A DNA stretch of 64,000 nucleotides, from NCBI GenBank assembly GCA_004555915.1, contig SFJM01000005.1:1-64000 (forward strand), in the 5' to 3' direction. Within the stretch, counting starts at the first letter, position 1; each line of letters opens with the position of its first letter. Shown piece by piece: positions 32,269-40,105 of this stretch. The translations under genes and the position numbers were made by a program. This DNA is from Clostridiales bacterium. GTDB taxonomy: Bacteria > Bacillota > Clostridia > Oscillospirales > Butyricicoccaceae. Under the pieces are notes generated by a model. The model saw only the letters and a list, made by a program, of their open reading frames with translations. It had not been told where the DNA came from and ran no database searches.

Positions 32269-32688
32269 TCAGTTGATTCTGCCGCAGAACGAACAGACAC
32301 GCATCACATCACCCCGGAGGGCTCCGCCGCAAAACTGGCATCTGTCTTCCAGGCACCAGACTGTCGGACACTCCCATTCCAGCTGTACATCTTCCGCCAG
32401 ACCGAGGTACTCCTTCAGCCGTACCCGGCTTGTAAACCGGCTTCCCGCTGCGTCTTCTGCCTCTCCCCAGAGCGACAGCTTTTTCAGTGCCGTACAGCCG
32501 GAGAAAATATGCTCCGCTGGCAGCCGGATTTGGTTTCCCGGTATTTCAATTTCTTCCACATCTGTACAATCCACAAATGCCTGCGCTGCAATGCTTCTGA
32601 CCGTCTTTGGCAGGACAATCTTCCTCGCACCGCCGCTGCACCGCATCAGGATTCCATCGGTGATTTCCAATCTGTTTTCTTCTGTCAT
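32269..32688 (-). CDS. Small LRR-like protein with C-terminal zinc ribbon
   Basis: The 139-residue protein has two or three BspA-type leucine-rich repeats (KIVLPKTVRSIAAQAFVDCTDVEEIEIPGN, AEHIFSGCTALKKLSLWG). It ends in a zinc-ribbon-like pair CQFCGG...CSFCGR with 13-residue spacing. No signal peptide is seen, so it is cytoplasmic. Function unknown; the combination suggests protein binding. ATG 32688 is preferred over 32721, because the promoter at 32729-32757 would place transcription start at about the latter codon. The gene lies between rqcP and ttcA, within an otherwise conserved yab region. Confidence 0.65.
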   Translation of the reverse strand: MTEENRLEITDGILMRCSGGARKIVLPKTVRSIAAQAFVDCTDVEEIEIPGNQIRLPAEHIFSGCTALKKLSLWGEAEDAAGSRFTSRVRLKEYLGLAEDVQLEWECPTVWCLEDRCQFCGGALRGDVMRVCSFCGRIN

Positions 32689-32728
32689 GTCAGTTTCTCT
32701 CTGCCTTCTGTTTGGATTCATTGTTGTT

Positions 32729-32757
32729 AGCATAGCATATCTTAGAAGAACTGACAA
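32729..32757 (-). promoter_or_regulatory. Promoter of LRR/zinc-ribbon gene
   Basis: Minus-strand TTGTCA (32752-32757), 17-base spacer and TATGCT (32729-32734). It may also drive rqcP and the yab genes, since only 81 bases separate this gene from rqcP. Confidence 0.6.
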
Positions 32758-32958
32758 GGGTATCCGGCAATTTCACGTTGTTCCCTTTTTCCTGAAAAAA
32801 ATTGCGCAAATCATATCACTTTTTGAGTATCCTCTCTTTTGTTTTTTAGCATTTTGGGCAAACCTCGGCCATGTTCCGTCAAAAGACAGTGCAAGTAATT
32901 CATATCCGTCTTCGACTTTCAATCATTTTACGAAACATAGTCACACCCATAAAATACC

Positions 32959-33846
32959 TTATTCCCTGTTTTCCTTCTTTATCTCGGTATCAATCTCCTC
33001 TCTGCCATCGTAATAGCGTTCCAGAAAGGAATGTCTGACCCGTCTGGTCTTATAGCCTGGAAAAGTATCCAGCGATACCGCATGGATGCTGTTAAAAATA
33101 CTCTTTTCAATATAAGGATTATCCCGCTTGAGTCTGCGGATGAGGGTCTTGATTTCCTGACGTTTGGAACCTCCCCCGCCATTGTCACACATAGTACAGT
33201 TCTCCGTAAACCGGCAGGCACACTGAATAAATTCCAGTTCATTGTAGTTTTTCCAGGCAATAATCGCATCCTCATGTACACGATACATGGGACGAATGAC
33301 CTCCATGCCCGCAAAATTGTCGCTGTGCAGCTTCGGCGGCATGGTCTGCAGCATGGAGCTGTAAAACATACCCATGACGACGGTTTCAATCACATCATTG
33401 AAGTGATGTCCCAGAGCGATTTTATTGCAGCCCAGCTCCTGTGCCTTTTTATAGAGATGTCCGCGGCGCATCCGGGCACAAAGATAACAGGGATCTTTTT
33501 CCGTCTTGTTGGCTACCGCAAAAATATTGGTCTCGAAAATCGTAATCGGGATATGCAGCAGCTTTGCATTGCTCTCAATCTTCTGCCGGTTGATTTCATT
33601 ATATCCCGGGTCCATCACCAGAAACATAAGGTCAAACGGTACATTGGTATGCCGATGCAGCTCCTGCATCAGCTTTGCCATCAGCATGGAATCCTTTCCG
33701 CCGGAAATACACACGGCAATTTTATCTCCCGGCAGGATCAGCTCGTAATCCTTTACGGCCTGCGTAAACGGATTCCAGATTTCTTTTTTATATTTGGTAA
33801 TGATACTGCGCTCTATGCGCTGATATGGCTCAAATACGCGGCTCAT
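32959..33846 (-). CDS. ttcA: tRNA 2-thiocytidine-32 synthetase-like protein TtcA
   Basis: TtcA activates C32 of certain tRNAs with ATP and inserts sulfur with a [4Fe-4S] cluster. The PP-loop ICISGGKDSMLMAKL lies near residue 47. Cluster cysteines appear in DPCYLCARMRRG and the later TENCTMCDNG. GHHFNDVIET is the usual HN motif of the family. Length is 295 residues, within range. The ATG overlaps the stop of the cysteine desulfurase gene (ATGA). Related PP-loop enzymes with other substrates exist, so specificity is likely but not certain. Confidence 0.85.
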   Translation of the reverse strand: MSRVFEPYQRIERSIITKYKKEIWNPFTQAVKDYELILPGDKIAVCISGGKDSMLMAKLMQELHRHTNVPFDLMFLVMDPGYNEINRQKIESNAKLLHIPITIFETNIFAVANKTEKDPCYLCARMRRGHLYKKAQELGCNKIALGHHFNDVIETVVMGMFYSSMLQTMPPKLHSDNFAGMEVIRPMYRVHEDAIIAWKNYNELEFIQCACRFTENCTMCDNGGGGSKRQEIKTLIRRLKRDNPYIEKSIFNSIHAVSLDTFPGYKTRRVRHSFLERYYDGREEIDTEIKKENRE

Positions 33847-34964
33847 GTGGTCAACTCCTTATAGCATGTCTCAAAAGCAGACAGGAATCCGTCAATTTCT
33901 TCCTGTGTGGTCAGATGGCTCAGGCTGATTCTCCAGGAGGACAATGCCTGCTTTCTGTCGCGGCTGACGGCAAACACTGCTCTTGACGGTGTGTCCGGGA
34001 CAGAACAGGCGGATTTCACCGAAATACAGATGCCCTGCCTGTCCAGCGCCTGCTGGAACGCCGTCCCCCGCACGCCCTGTACACTGATATTCAAAATATG
34101 CGGAACCGCATGCTGCGGGCTGTTGATCCGCACCTTCGGATAGTTTTCCAGCTCTTTGCGCAGCAGGGTATTCCAGTTCTGTACGGTTTCCAGTTGTTCG
34201 GACAGCTGCGCCAGTGCCAGCTCCAATGCCAGTTCTGCCGCGCCCGCCAGCGCAAGCGTCGGTGTTCCACTGCGGTAAATTGTCGTGCTTGCACCGCCAT
34301 GGATCAGCGGCTCCACAATTACGCCCTTGCGCTTGTACAAAATACCGCTGCCATTCAATCCGTAAAATTTATGCGGGGCAAAGCTCATGGTATCTACACC
34401 GTCAAAGCAAACCGGAATCTTTCCCACGGCCTGTGTGGCATCCACATGCAGCCGACAATCCGGATAGCCTTGCAGAATCTCCGCGATTTGTTTCATCGGC
34501 TGTATGGTTCCCAGCTCACTGTCCACCGCACACACGGCAACCAGTACGGTATCCTTTCGCAGAAGCTCCCGTAGGTGCTCCAGGTCTATTGTTCCGTCCC
34601 GCCGGATATCCATCAGGTCAATTTCATAGCCCCGTTCCTGCAGAGCTGTTAACGCACCGCTGACCGAGGAATGCTCCAGCGGTGAGGAGATAATATGCTT
34701 TCCGATATGCCTGCCGGTATGCGCAATGCCCTTGATGGCAAGGTTATTTGCTTCACTTGCACCGGAGGTATAAATGATTTCCTCCGGGAGTACCTGCAAG
34801 GCATCCGCAATGCCTGCGGTGATAGTATCCATTTTCTGTTTGGCTTCCCGCCCGGCAATATGGTTGGAATTGGGATTTCCCATATAGGTCTGCTCCAGAT
34901 GGCAGAATCGTTCCAATACCTTCGGATTTACCGGTGTATTGGCGGAATAATCCAGATATATCAT
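33843..34964 (-). CDS. Cysteine desulfurase (NifS/IscS family)
   Basis: A PLP enzyme that takes sulfur from cysteine and forms a persulfide for transfer. Features are the start MIYLDYSANTPVNP, PLP-contact HVDATQAVGK, the PLP lysine in SFAPHKFYG and the mobile catalytic-Cys loop SVKSACSVPDTPSRAV. Length is 373 residues. The start at 34964 has AGGAGG and overlaps tcdA by four bases. Placed between tcdA and ttcA, it most likely supplies sulfur or activates these tRNA-modifying enzymes, like CsdA with TcdA (CsdL) in E. coli. Confidence 0.9.
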   Translation of the reverse strand: MIYLDYSANTPVNPKVLERFCHLEQTYMGNPNSNHIAGREAKQKMDTITAGIADALQVLPEEIIYTSGASEANNLAIKGIAHTGRHIGKHIISSPLEHSSVSGALTALQERGYEIDLMDIRRDGTIDLEHLRELLRKDTVLVAVCAVDSELGTIQPMKQIAEILQGYPDCRLHVDATQAVGKIPVCFDGVDTMSFAPHKFYGLNGSGILYKRKGVIVEPLIHGGASTTIYRSGTPTLALAGAAELALELALAQLSEQLETVQNWNTLLRKELENYPKVRINSPQHAVPHILNISVQGVRGTAFQQALDRQGICISVKSACSVPDTPSRAVFAVSRDRKQALSSWRISLSHLTTQEEIDGFLSAFETCYKELTT

Positions 34965-35725
34965 GCTTTTCCTCCTGCCGAAACCAAATCCCGCACCACT
35001 TCTCCGGCAATCATCAGGCCAGCCGCCGCCGGGACAAAGGCATTGCTTCCCGGAATCGCTCTGCGCTGGGTACATTTTCTCGCAGTTCCCGGCGGACAAA
35101 TACAATGGCTCCGGCAGCTGATTGCCATATCCTCCACAGGTTCCAGAGGCTTTTCCCGGGAATAGGCAACCTTCAGCTTTTTAATGCCCCGTTTGCGCAG
35201 CTCATGCCGCATTACACGGGCCAGCGGATCCACAGAGGTTTCAAAAATATCCGCTACCTGGAATGCACTGGCATCCATTTTGTTGCCCGCACCCATGGCA
35301 CTGATGATCGGAGTTCCCGCTGCCTGCGCCTGTTCCACCATCGCCAGCTTGGCTGTTACGGTATCCACTGCATCTACAACGTAATCATATTGTGTAAAAT
35401 CAAACTGTTCTGCCGTATCCGGCGTATAGAAGGTTTTATAGGTATGCACCTGTATGTTCTGACTGATATCATGCAGCCGTGCCTCCGCCGCATCAACTTT
35501 ATATTGTCCCACGGTACTGCGCAGGGCAAAAATCTGCCGGTTCAGATTGGTCAGGCAAACCCGGTCATCATCGATCAGGTCGAGCGTTCCAACTCCGCTG
35601 CGTGCCAGCGCCTCAACGGTATATCCGCCCACGCCGCCAATGCCAAAGACCGCGACACGGGCGTTGTGCAGGCATTCCATGCCGTCCCTGCCCAGCAGGA
35701 TTTCTGTTCTTGAAAACTGATTCAA
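34961..35725 (-). CDS. tcdA: tRNA threonylcarbamoyladenosine dehydratase TcdA
   Basis: TcdA cyclises t6A37 of ANN-decoding tRNAs to ct6A with ATP. It is an E1/ThiF-like protein: nucleotide motif AVFGIGGVGGYTVEALARSGVG (near residue 25), DLIDDDRVCLTNLNRQ and the VVDAVDTVTAK stretch. A CRSHCICPPGTARKC segment near residue 205 is Cys-rich, possibly metal-binding. Length 254 agrees with the family. It heads a three-gene operon driven by a consensus promoter at 35847-35875, with a 115-base leader holding a hairpin. Confidence 0.9.
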   Translation of the reverse strand: MNQFSRTEILLGRDGMECLHNARVAVFGIGGVGGYTVEALARSGVGTLDLIDDDRVCLTNLNRQIFALRSTVGQYKVDAAEARLHDISQNIQVHTYKTFYTPDTAEQFDFTQYDYVVDAVDTVTAKLAMVEQAQAAGTPIISAMGAGNKMDASAFQVADIFETSVDPLARVMRHELRKRGIKKLKVAYSREKPLEPVEDMAISCRSHCICPPGTARKCTQRRAIPGSNAFVPAAAGLMIAGEVVRDLVSAGGKA

Positions 35726-35760
35726 TATTATTGTTTCATCCTTATCTTTTTATAAAACGG

Positions 35761-35787
35761 CACAGCGCAACTTTGATTCACGCTGTG
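35761..35787 (-). promoter_or_regulatory. Leader hairpin of tcdA operon, possible attenuator
   Basis: In the minus-strand leader CACAGCG pairs with CGCTGTG and is followed closely by CCGTTTT. It could be a weak terminator or a 5' stability element. Confidence 0.45.
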
Positions 35788-35846
35788 TTCGTTTGGTATC
35801 CGATATTGTATATTTATCCCATCGTTTTACTATGATTGTATGTGAT

Positions 35847-35875
35847 ATTATATGCTATCCCCAACCGCTTGTCAA
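35847..35875 (-). promoter_or_regulatory. Consensus promoter of tcdA operon
   Basis: Minus-strand TTGACA (35870-35875), 17-base spacer and TATAAT (35847-35852) match the sigma-A consensus exactly, the best promoter in the window. Confidence 0.85.
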
Positions 35876-35890
35876 CCGCCTGATGCACAT

Positions 35891-35937
35891 AAAACAAAAG
35901 CCGGCAGGACGCCATATGCGGCGCAGGACCTGCCGGT
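35891..35937 (-). terminator. Terminator of the HU gene
   Basis: Minus-strand CCGGCAGG / CCTGCCGG stem, with further pairing inside (GCGCC / GGCGT), followed by TTTTGTTTT. It separates hup from the tcdA operon. Confidence 0.85.
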
Positions 35938-35971
35938 AGGATGGATGGTTTGAAAAGCGAATACTCTATCA

Positions 35972-36259
35972 TCAATGGGATGTTTTCGGATTCAGTTTCT
36001 CCTTCAACTGCTTTGCTGGACGGAAAACCGGCACGCGAGCTGCGGGAACCGATGCTTTTTCTGCAGAGTTCGGGATGCAAACTGTTCGCTCCCCACGCTG
36101 TTTGGTATCAAAGGTGCCAAATCCGGTCAGTGTCACCCGTTCTCCCTGTGCCAATATATCTCCCAGTGTACGAAAGACAACCTCCACACAGGCTTCCGTA
36201 TCCTTTTTGGTCATGCCGGACTGCTCCGCAACCAACGATACAAAATCAGCCTTTTTCAT
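35972..36259 (-). CDS. hup: HU-family nucleoid DNA-binding protein
   Basis: HU bends and wraps DNA as a dimer. The 95-residue protein has the standard fold: MKKADFVSLVAEQSGMTKKDTEACVEVVFRTLGDIL, GERVTLTGFGTFDTKQRG and the beta-arm tip with Pro62-65 equivalent (CIPNSAEKASVPAARVPVFRPAKQLKEKL). Its 5' end overlaps the 3' end of mazG by 14 bases and AGGGA serves as ribosome site. This mazG-hup order is common in Clostridia. A terminator follows. Confidence 0.93.
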   Translation of the reverse strand: MKKADFVSLVAEQSGMTKKDTEACVEVVFRTLGDILAQGERVTLTGFGTFDTKQRGERTVCIPNSAEKASVPAARVPVFRPAKQLKEKLNPKTSH

Positions 36260-37040
36260 ATGTTTTTCCCTGGTTCCACAGCTCGATCATTTCCTTTAGT
36301 GTGAGATCCTGCACCTGTTTCCCCTGCTGTGCCGCTGCCTGCTCAACATGGGAAAAACGGCGGATGAATTTCTCCGTCGTATGGTTCAATGCCTCTTCCG
36401 GATCGGTATCCGCAAAACGAGCCAGCTTGACTGTGGCAAATAACAGGTCTCCGATTTCCTCCTGTACATCACCGTCACCCTGCAATGCACGCTTCACCTC
36501 ATCCAGCTCTTCCTCCACCTTTGCCAGTGCGCCGGAAATATCCGGCCATTCAAAGCCGGTCTTGGCGGCTTTGTGTTGTACCTTTTCCGCCCGGATCAGC
36601 GCCGGCAGACTGCGTGCCACGCTGTCCAGCGTATCCGTGGCACTCTTCTGGTGCTTTTCTGTTTTCTTGAGGTCATCCCAGTTGTTGAGAATGTCCTCTG
36701 TGGATTCCACTTCCCAATCCTTGAATACATGCGGATGACGGTAAATCATTTTCTTGCATACACCGTCTGCCACATCCTCCATGGTGAAATGTCCCTGTTC
36801 CTCTTCGATACAGGTATGGAATACAACCTGAAACAGCACATCTCCCAGTTCTTCCTTCAGCAGCTCCACATCTTCATTGTCGATTGCCTCACAGACTTCA
36901 TAGGTTTCCTCGATGAAATCCCGTCGGATGCTGTGATGGTCCTGTGCCCTGTCCCACATACAGCCATTTTCACTGCGCAGGATGCGCATGACCTGCTGTA
37001 AATCCTCAAAACTGTAACGATCTTTTCTTTTAAACTCCAT
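36246..37040 (-). CDS. mazG: Nucleoside triphosphate pyrophosphohydrolase MazG
   Basis: MazG hydrolyses non-canonical or excess NTPs to NMP and pyrophosphate. The 264 residues hold two MazG repeats. The first is near residues 10-110, with CMWDRAQDHHSIRRDFIEETYEVCEAID and the metal-binding EELGDVLFQVVFH. The second is near 165-235, with KVEEELDEVKRAL and EEIGDLLFATVKLARF. Bacillus YabN has an extra N-terminal methylase domain, missing here. It follows the spoVB-like gene and precedes hup. Confidence 0.93.
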   Translation of the reverse strand: MEFKRKDRYSFEDLQQVMRILRSENGCMWDRAQDHHSIRRDFIEETYEVCEAIDNEDVELLKEELGDVLFQVVFHTCIEEEQGHFTMEDVADGVCKKMIYRHPHVFKDWEVESTEDILNNWDDLKKTEKHQKSATDTLDSVARSLPALIRAEKVQHKAAKTGFEWPDISGALAKVEEELDEVKRALQGDGDVQEEIGDLLFATVKLARFADTDPEEALNHTTEKFIRRFSHVEQAAAQQGKQVQDLTLKEMIELWNQGKTYEKG

Positions 37041-37068
37041 TGTAAATGGTTCATTCCTTTTCTTAAAA

Positions 37069-38652
37069 TCATTCTTTCAGGCGCAGGAACCGAATCATCC
37101 GATCCCCGCCCGGAAATGGCCGGACATCCTCCGCCTCCAGTGCGTGGAAAACAAGCAGCAGAACCACATAAATCGGAACCGCTGCCATAACAGTCAGAGC
37201 TACCGCCGGCATCAATGCCATTTTCTGCGCCAGCTGCTGTTCCAGAAGCAGGGAAAGCACTGCCATGCCCATGGAAGCTGCCAGCGGGCGGAGTATGGCG
37301 CGAAACAACGGCGGAACCCAGTGCATCTGCCGGACAATGGAAATCAGATTCAGCAGCAGCATCACACTGTAACAGACCAGTGTTCCAATGGGTGCCGCAA
37401 GGATATTGATTTCCGGCTGTCCGGCCAGATAAAAACCCACGGCAAATTTTGCCGTACATGCGGCAGCCATTGCATACACCGTTAAATCCGGCCGTCCAAA
37501 CGACTGTAACACCGATGTTGCTACGGCAGACAGTCCCACCAGCGGTTCCGCAATCCCCAGAAGCCGCAATAATGGTTCAGCGGTCTGGATTCCCCGGGGC
37601 TGGGATGCGAACAGCACCCGGAGCAATGGTTCCGCAAACACAAACAGCCCTGCACCGCAGGGCAAGCACACCAGTAAGGTCAGCCGCATGGATGAGGTCA
37701 CAAGCCGTCGTTCCTGTTTGCTATTCCGGCAGGCATGTGCTGCGGACAGAGCCGGAAGCACACTGATGGAAACCGAATTGGACAACGCCTGCGGCAGATT
37801 AAACAGCGTCATTGCCATACCGGTATAGGCACCATATGCCGCAACAATTTGTTCTGCGGAAAAGCCCGCTGCCGGGAGCCTGCGGTAAATCACCGCCATA
37901 TCCAGAAAGCCGGACACGGTCATGACAGCAGCTCCCAGGGTAACCGGGACCATCAGCTGGAACAGCTGCGGTAAGGCAGACGGATGTTTTGTCCGATGGA
38001 ACAGCCCCTGTCGGATTCCCCTGCGTGCGCTCCACAGCAGATAGCTCATGGCCAGCAGTTCCCCGCAGGTCACGCCCATAACGGCACCGACAGCAGCACC
38101 GGTAATGCCATAGCCTGCGTCCAGCATATTCTTTGCCAGAATCAGGCCCACCACCAGCTTTCCCACCGCTTCCGCAACCTGGGAAACCGCAGTGGGAACC
38201 ATGTTTCCGGTGCCCTGATACCATCCCCGCAGGGCTGCCTCTACCGTTACAAAGAAAACGGCAGGTGCAATAGCGGTGAGACACCATACCGCATCCGGTT
38301 CTCCCATCAGATGACAGATTGTGGGGGAAAAGCCCGCCAGAGCTGCGGCCAACGCCAAAGCGATGACGCCAAACGCCCGTATGGCATGCCTGACAATCGC
38401 CTTTGCCCGCTCCCGCTCCCCCAAAGCAAGCGCTTCGGAAACCAGATGTGCTTCCGCAACCGGCAATCCCGCAGCGGCTACCACAAACAGCAGGGAGAAA
38501 AACTGCATGGCAAAGGCGAATAATCCCATCCCGCTGTCACCGATCAGGTTTGTCAGTGGGATTTTAAACAATGCTCCCAGCAGCTTGACAACAATGCTGG
38601 AGAGCAGCAGTGCCATGGCACCGCCGATAAAGCTTCCATTTTTCCGATTCAT
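37069..38652 (-). CDS. SpoVB/YabM-type MOP-superfamily flippase
   Basis: This 527-residue membrane protein has about fourteen helices, of the MurJ/Wzx/SpoVB superfamily. Such proteins flip lipid-linked wall precursors; SpoVB acts in spore cortex synthesis and YabM is its vegetative cousin. Start MNRKNGSFIGGAMALLLSSIVVKLLGALFKIPLTNLIGDSGMG and the GNMVPTAVSQVAEAVGKL segment are characteristic. The position directly upstream of mazG matches yabM-yabN in Bacillus. ATG 38652 follows AGGAGG. Which lipid is moved cannot be told from sequence. Confidence 0.85.
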   Translation of the reverse strand: MNRKNGSFIGGAMALLLSSIVVKLLGALFKIPLTNLIGDSGMGLFAFAMQFFSLLFVVAAAGLPVAEAHLVSEALALGERERAKAIVRHAIRAFGVIALALAAALAGFSPTICHLMGEPDAVWCLTAIAPAVFFVTVEAALRGWYQGTGNMVPTAVSQVAEAVGKLVVGLILAKNMLDAGYGITGAAVGAVMGVTCGELLAMSYLLWSARRGIRQGLFHRTKHPSALPQLFQLMVPVTLGAAVMTVSGFLDMAVIYRRLPAAGFSAEQIVAAYGAYTGMAMTLFNLPQALSNSVSISVLPALSAAHACRNSKQERRLVTSSMRLTLLVCLPCGAGLFVFAEPLLRVLFASQPRGIQTAEPLLRLLGIAEPLVGLSAVATSVLQSFGRPDLTVYAMAAACTAKFAVGFYLAGQPEINILAAPIGTLVCYSVMLLLNLISIVRQMHWVPPLFRAILRPLAASMGMAVLSLLLEQQLAQKMALMPAVALTVMAAVPIYVVLLLVFHALEAEDVRPFPGGDRMIRFLRLKE

Positions 38653-38709
38653 GCCCTGCCTCCTATGAGACAAGGTATGAATCAGTACAGACGATTAGAA
38701 GCGATTCTT

Positions 38710-39108
38710 TTATAGCTGGGCACCGCAGCTGCTGCAGAATGCGGCACCGGACGGACAATCCTTGCCGCAGTTGGGGCAACAGGTTTTGGCTTTGGCTGCA
38801 TTCAGCTTCTCACGAATTTCCTCAATTTTCTCCAGCTTTTCATCAATCAGCAGCAGCTTGGCCTGCAATGCATCCTGATCCTCTTCCATTCCGGTATGGA
38901 CATGGTATACCATCTTGCCGATTTCCTTATACAGAATTTCAATTTCCGTATTCAGGTCAAAAATCTGCATATTTAGCTTGGTTGCACTGACAAAGCTGGT
39001 TGCTGTCTTGCCCGCTGCATCCGCAGCCCTGGTTGCCACAACTCCGGTGCGGTTTGCCAGCAGCTCAGCAGAAACAATTGCCTTTTCAAAGAAATTTTTC
39101 GTATCCAT
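38710..39108 (-). CDS. Coiled-coil protein with C-terminal zinc ribbon
   Basis: The 132-residue protein has a helical N-terminal region (FFEKAIVSAELLANRTGVVATRAADAAGKTATSF) and a coiled coil at about 45-108 (LNTEIEILYKEIGKMVYHVHTG ... LLIDEKLEKIEEIREKLNAAK). It ends in a treble-clef-like zinc ribbon (CPNCGKDCPSGAAFCSSCG). No membrane segment is seen. Similar small proteins are frequent in gut Clostridia and their function is unknown. AAAGGAG precedes the ATG. It stands alone between the kinase-like gene and spoVB. Confidence 0.75.
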   Translation of the reverse strand: MDTKNFFEKAIVSAELLANRTGVVATRAADAAGKTATSFVSATKLNMQIFDLNTEIEILYKEIGKMVYHVHTGMEEDQDALQAKLLLIDEKLEKIEEIREKLNAAKAKTCCPNCGKDCPSGAAFCSSCGAQL

Positions 39109-39183
39109 TTGGAAGCTCCTTTCATATCAGCCGCTGCCTGGCGGCATACGCTGTCATATTCTATGCTTTTGATTGACCCTCCG

Positions 39184-40104
39184 TCATCCGATGAACTCAT
39201 GCATAATCGAGTCCTCCGGAATCAGGCTCAAATCCTCCAGAGGTTCAAAGCGATCCAGTGCACGAACCAGATCTTCCAGTCCCGCACGTTCCATTTCCTG
39301 ATGATACGGCTCCGCGTCACGCCGCAGTTGGTTCATCAGAATGCAATCCTCATAGGGCAGATAGGTATTCATCAGAAAATCCGCGGACGATACATGGGGA
39401 TGGATATATAACCGTTCTCCACGCCGCACGGAACGCCACATATCAATGGTCTCCGATACCGGGGAATCACGGAAATTTTTATCCCGGATGGCACGGCGGA
39501 CAAACCGCAGCACATGCGGGGCCAGCCGCCAGTTATTGGACAGCACCACCTGGGTTCCCACAGCCATGTAAATGCCCATGGAATATTCCCGTACCTTTGC
39601 CATCAGCACATCATTGAGTGCATGAATGCCCTCGATGACAGCAATCTGCCCCTTTTCCAGCCGAACCTCATGGGTTTCTCCGGTGCGGATATGCCGCATG
39701 AAATCATAAGTAGGTACCTCGATGGTCTCTCCCTTGCACAGTGCCGCCAGATGGTTACTCAGCATCGGCAGATCCATACACAACGGAGATTCCAGATCGT
39801 TCCGTCCCTCCTCATCCTTCGGCACCTCATAGGTATGCCGGCTCAGGTAATAGTCGTCCATGGAAATGGAATGGGATTCCACACCCCTGCGTGCGATGGC
39901 ATCCCGGATTCGGCGTGCTGTCGTGGTCTTGCCGCTGGAGGATGGACCGTTCAACAGCAAAATCGTCCGTTCACACCGGTTTTCACAGATTCGCTCCGCA
40001 ACGCTCTCAATGACATTGGTATAGCTCTGCTCGGATTGGGCGACAAAGCCTGCCGGATCACGCCGGCAGCGTTCATTGATATCATCCAGTTTTAAATGAA
40101 ACAT
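39184..40104 (-). CDS. Uridine kinase/phosphoribulokinase-like P-loop kinase
   Basis: A 306-residue P-loop kinase with Walker A LLLNGPSSSGKTTTARR near residue 52, the SMDDYYLSR motif of uridine kinases and the EVPTYDFMRHIRTGE segment, then VIEGIHALND. The family phosphorylates uridine/cytidine or is annotated as nucleoside kinase. It lacks the N-terminal TGS/threonyl-tRNA-synthetase-like region seen in longer clostridial relatives. It follows hemZ by one base and is in the same operon. Exact substrate is uncertain. Confidence 0.82.
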   Translation of the reverse strand: MFHLKLDDINERCRRDPAGFVAQSEQSYTNVIESVAERICENRCERTILLLNGPSSSGKTTTARRIRDAIARRGVESHSISMDDYYLSRHTYEVPKDEEGRNDLESPLCMDLPMLSNHLAALCKGETIEVPTYDFMRHIRTGETHEVRLEKGQIAVIEGIHALNDVLMAKVREYSMGIYMAVGTQVVLSNNWRLAPHVLRFVRRAIRDKNFRDSPVSETIDMWRSVRRGERLYIHPHVSSADFLMNTYLPYEDCILMNQLRRDAEPYHQEMERAGLEDLVRALDRFEPLEDLSLIPEDSIMHEFIG

Positions 40105-40105
40105 A

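Noticed and set aside
35899..35940. GC-rich palindrome considered as a REP-type element
   Set aside because: Its position right after hup and the T tract on the minus strand make it an ordinary terminator.
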